NCBI GenBank assembly: GCA_046296195.1
Contig: JBKBLR010000009.1
Coordinates: 1 to 64,000 of the forward strand
Length of the DNA: 64,000 nucleotides
Direction: 5' to 3'
From: Amphiplicatus sp046296195
GTDB lineage: Bacteria; Pseudomonadota; Alphaproteobacteria; Caulobacterales; Parvularculaceae
The position numbers and the translations under genes are program-made. This document shows positions 63,982 through 64,000 of the stretch, piece after piece (position 1 is the stretch's first letter; each line of letters starts with the position of its first letter). The notes under the pieces are model-generated. The model saw nothing but the letters and a program-made list of their open reading frames with translations, was not told the DNA's origin and did not search any database.

Positions 63982-64000
63982 CTTCTCCTGGCGCCGCCCT

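Overview
The window is a dense (~95% coding), high-GC stretch of ordinary bacterial chromosome from an alphaproteobacterium. The evidence for that is gene order and family type: tsaE-amgK-murU-addB, nifU-tsaB-rimI-fur-miaB-phoH-ybeY-corC-lnt-HTH-metK, a phasin, MmcB, an alpha-type Fur without the CxxC zinc motif, a GAAC-N7-GAAC LexA box, and MnmC. The mix suggests a Parvularculales, Hyphomonadales or Caulobacterales relative, but the sequence alone does not fix the genus. I saw no tRNA, rRNA, insertion sequence, prophage or CRISPR array.

Layout. 1-4.2 kb (minus): DNA repair (addB, cut by the window edge), cell-wall sugar recycling (murU, amgK) and tsaE. 4.2-7.2 kb (plus): a ferredoxin reductase/ferredoxin pair, an SOS-type mmcB operon and yjhX behind a structured leader. 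7.3-13 kb (minus): ArsC-like reductase, cystathionine beta-synthase, mnmC, phasin and MltB-type transglycosylase, with two copies of a palindromic 3'-end element. 13-21 kb: M49-like peptidase, glyoxalase and membrane genes, nth-pyrF, DUF547, maeB. 21.2-33.4 kb (plus): a long housekeeping run from nifU to metK.

33.8-50.4 kb is a continuous minus-strand amino-acid block in two transcription systems. The first, metX-metB-(aspartokinase/homoserine dehydrogenase fusion)-proB-proA, starts from a clear promoter directly in front of a SAM-I (S-box) riboswitch. A downstream hairpin can hide the metX ribosome site. The second, ilvD-ilvC-ilvB-ilvN followed by leuA-leuC-leuD-leuB, starts with a promoter, a Leu/Val/Ile-rich leader peptide and a Rho-independent terminator: a classical ribosome-stalling attenuator. 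The kinase/dehydrogenase fusion lacks ACT domains, so control of methionine entry may rest mainly on the riboswitch.

51-57 kb (plus): glutamate synthase as gltD-gltB, then a PAP2 phosphatase. 57.5-63.8 kb (minus): two lipoproteins (DUF5694, DUF885), pnp with a strong terminator, a short-chain dehydrogenase and rpsO. The most notable points are the SAM-I-controlled five-gene operon with its ACT-less fusion enzyme, the ilv attenuator, the LexA box on the mmcB start codon, the structured leader with a 7-codon ORF before yjhX, and the duplicated hairpin element with compensatory base changes.
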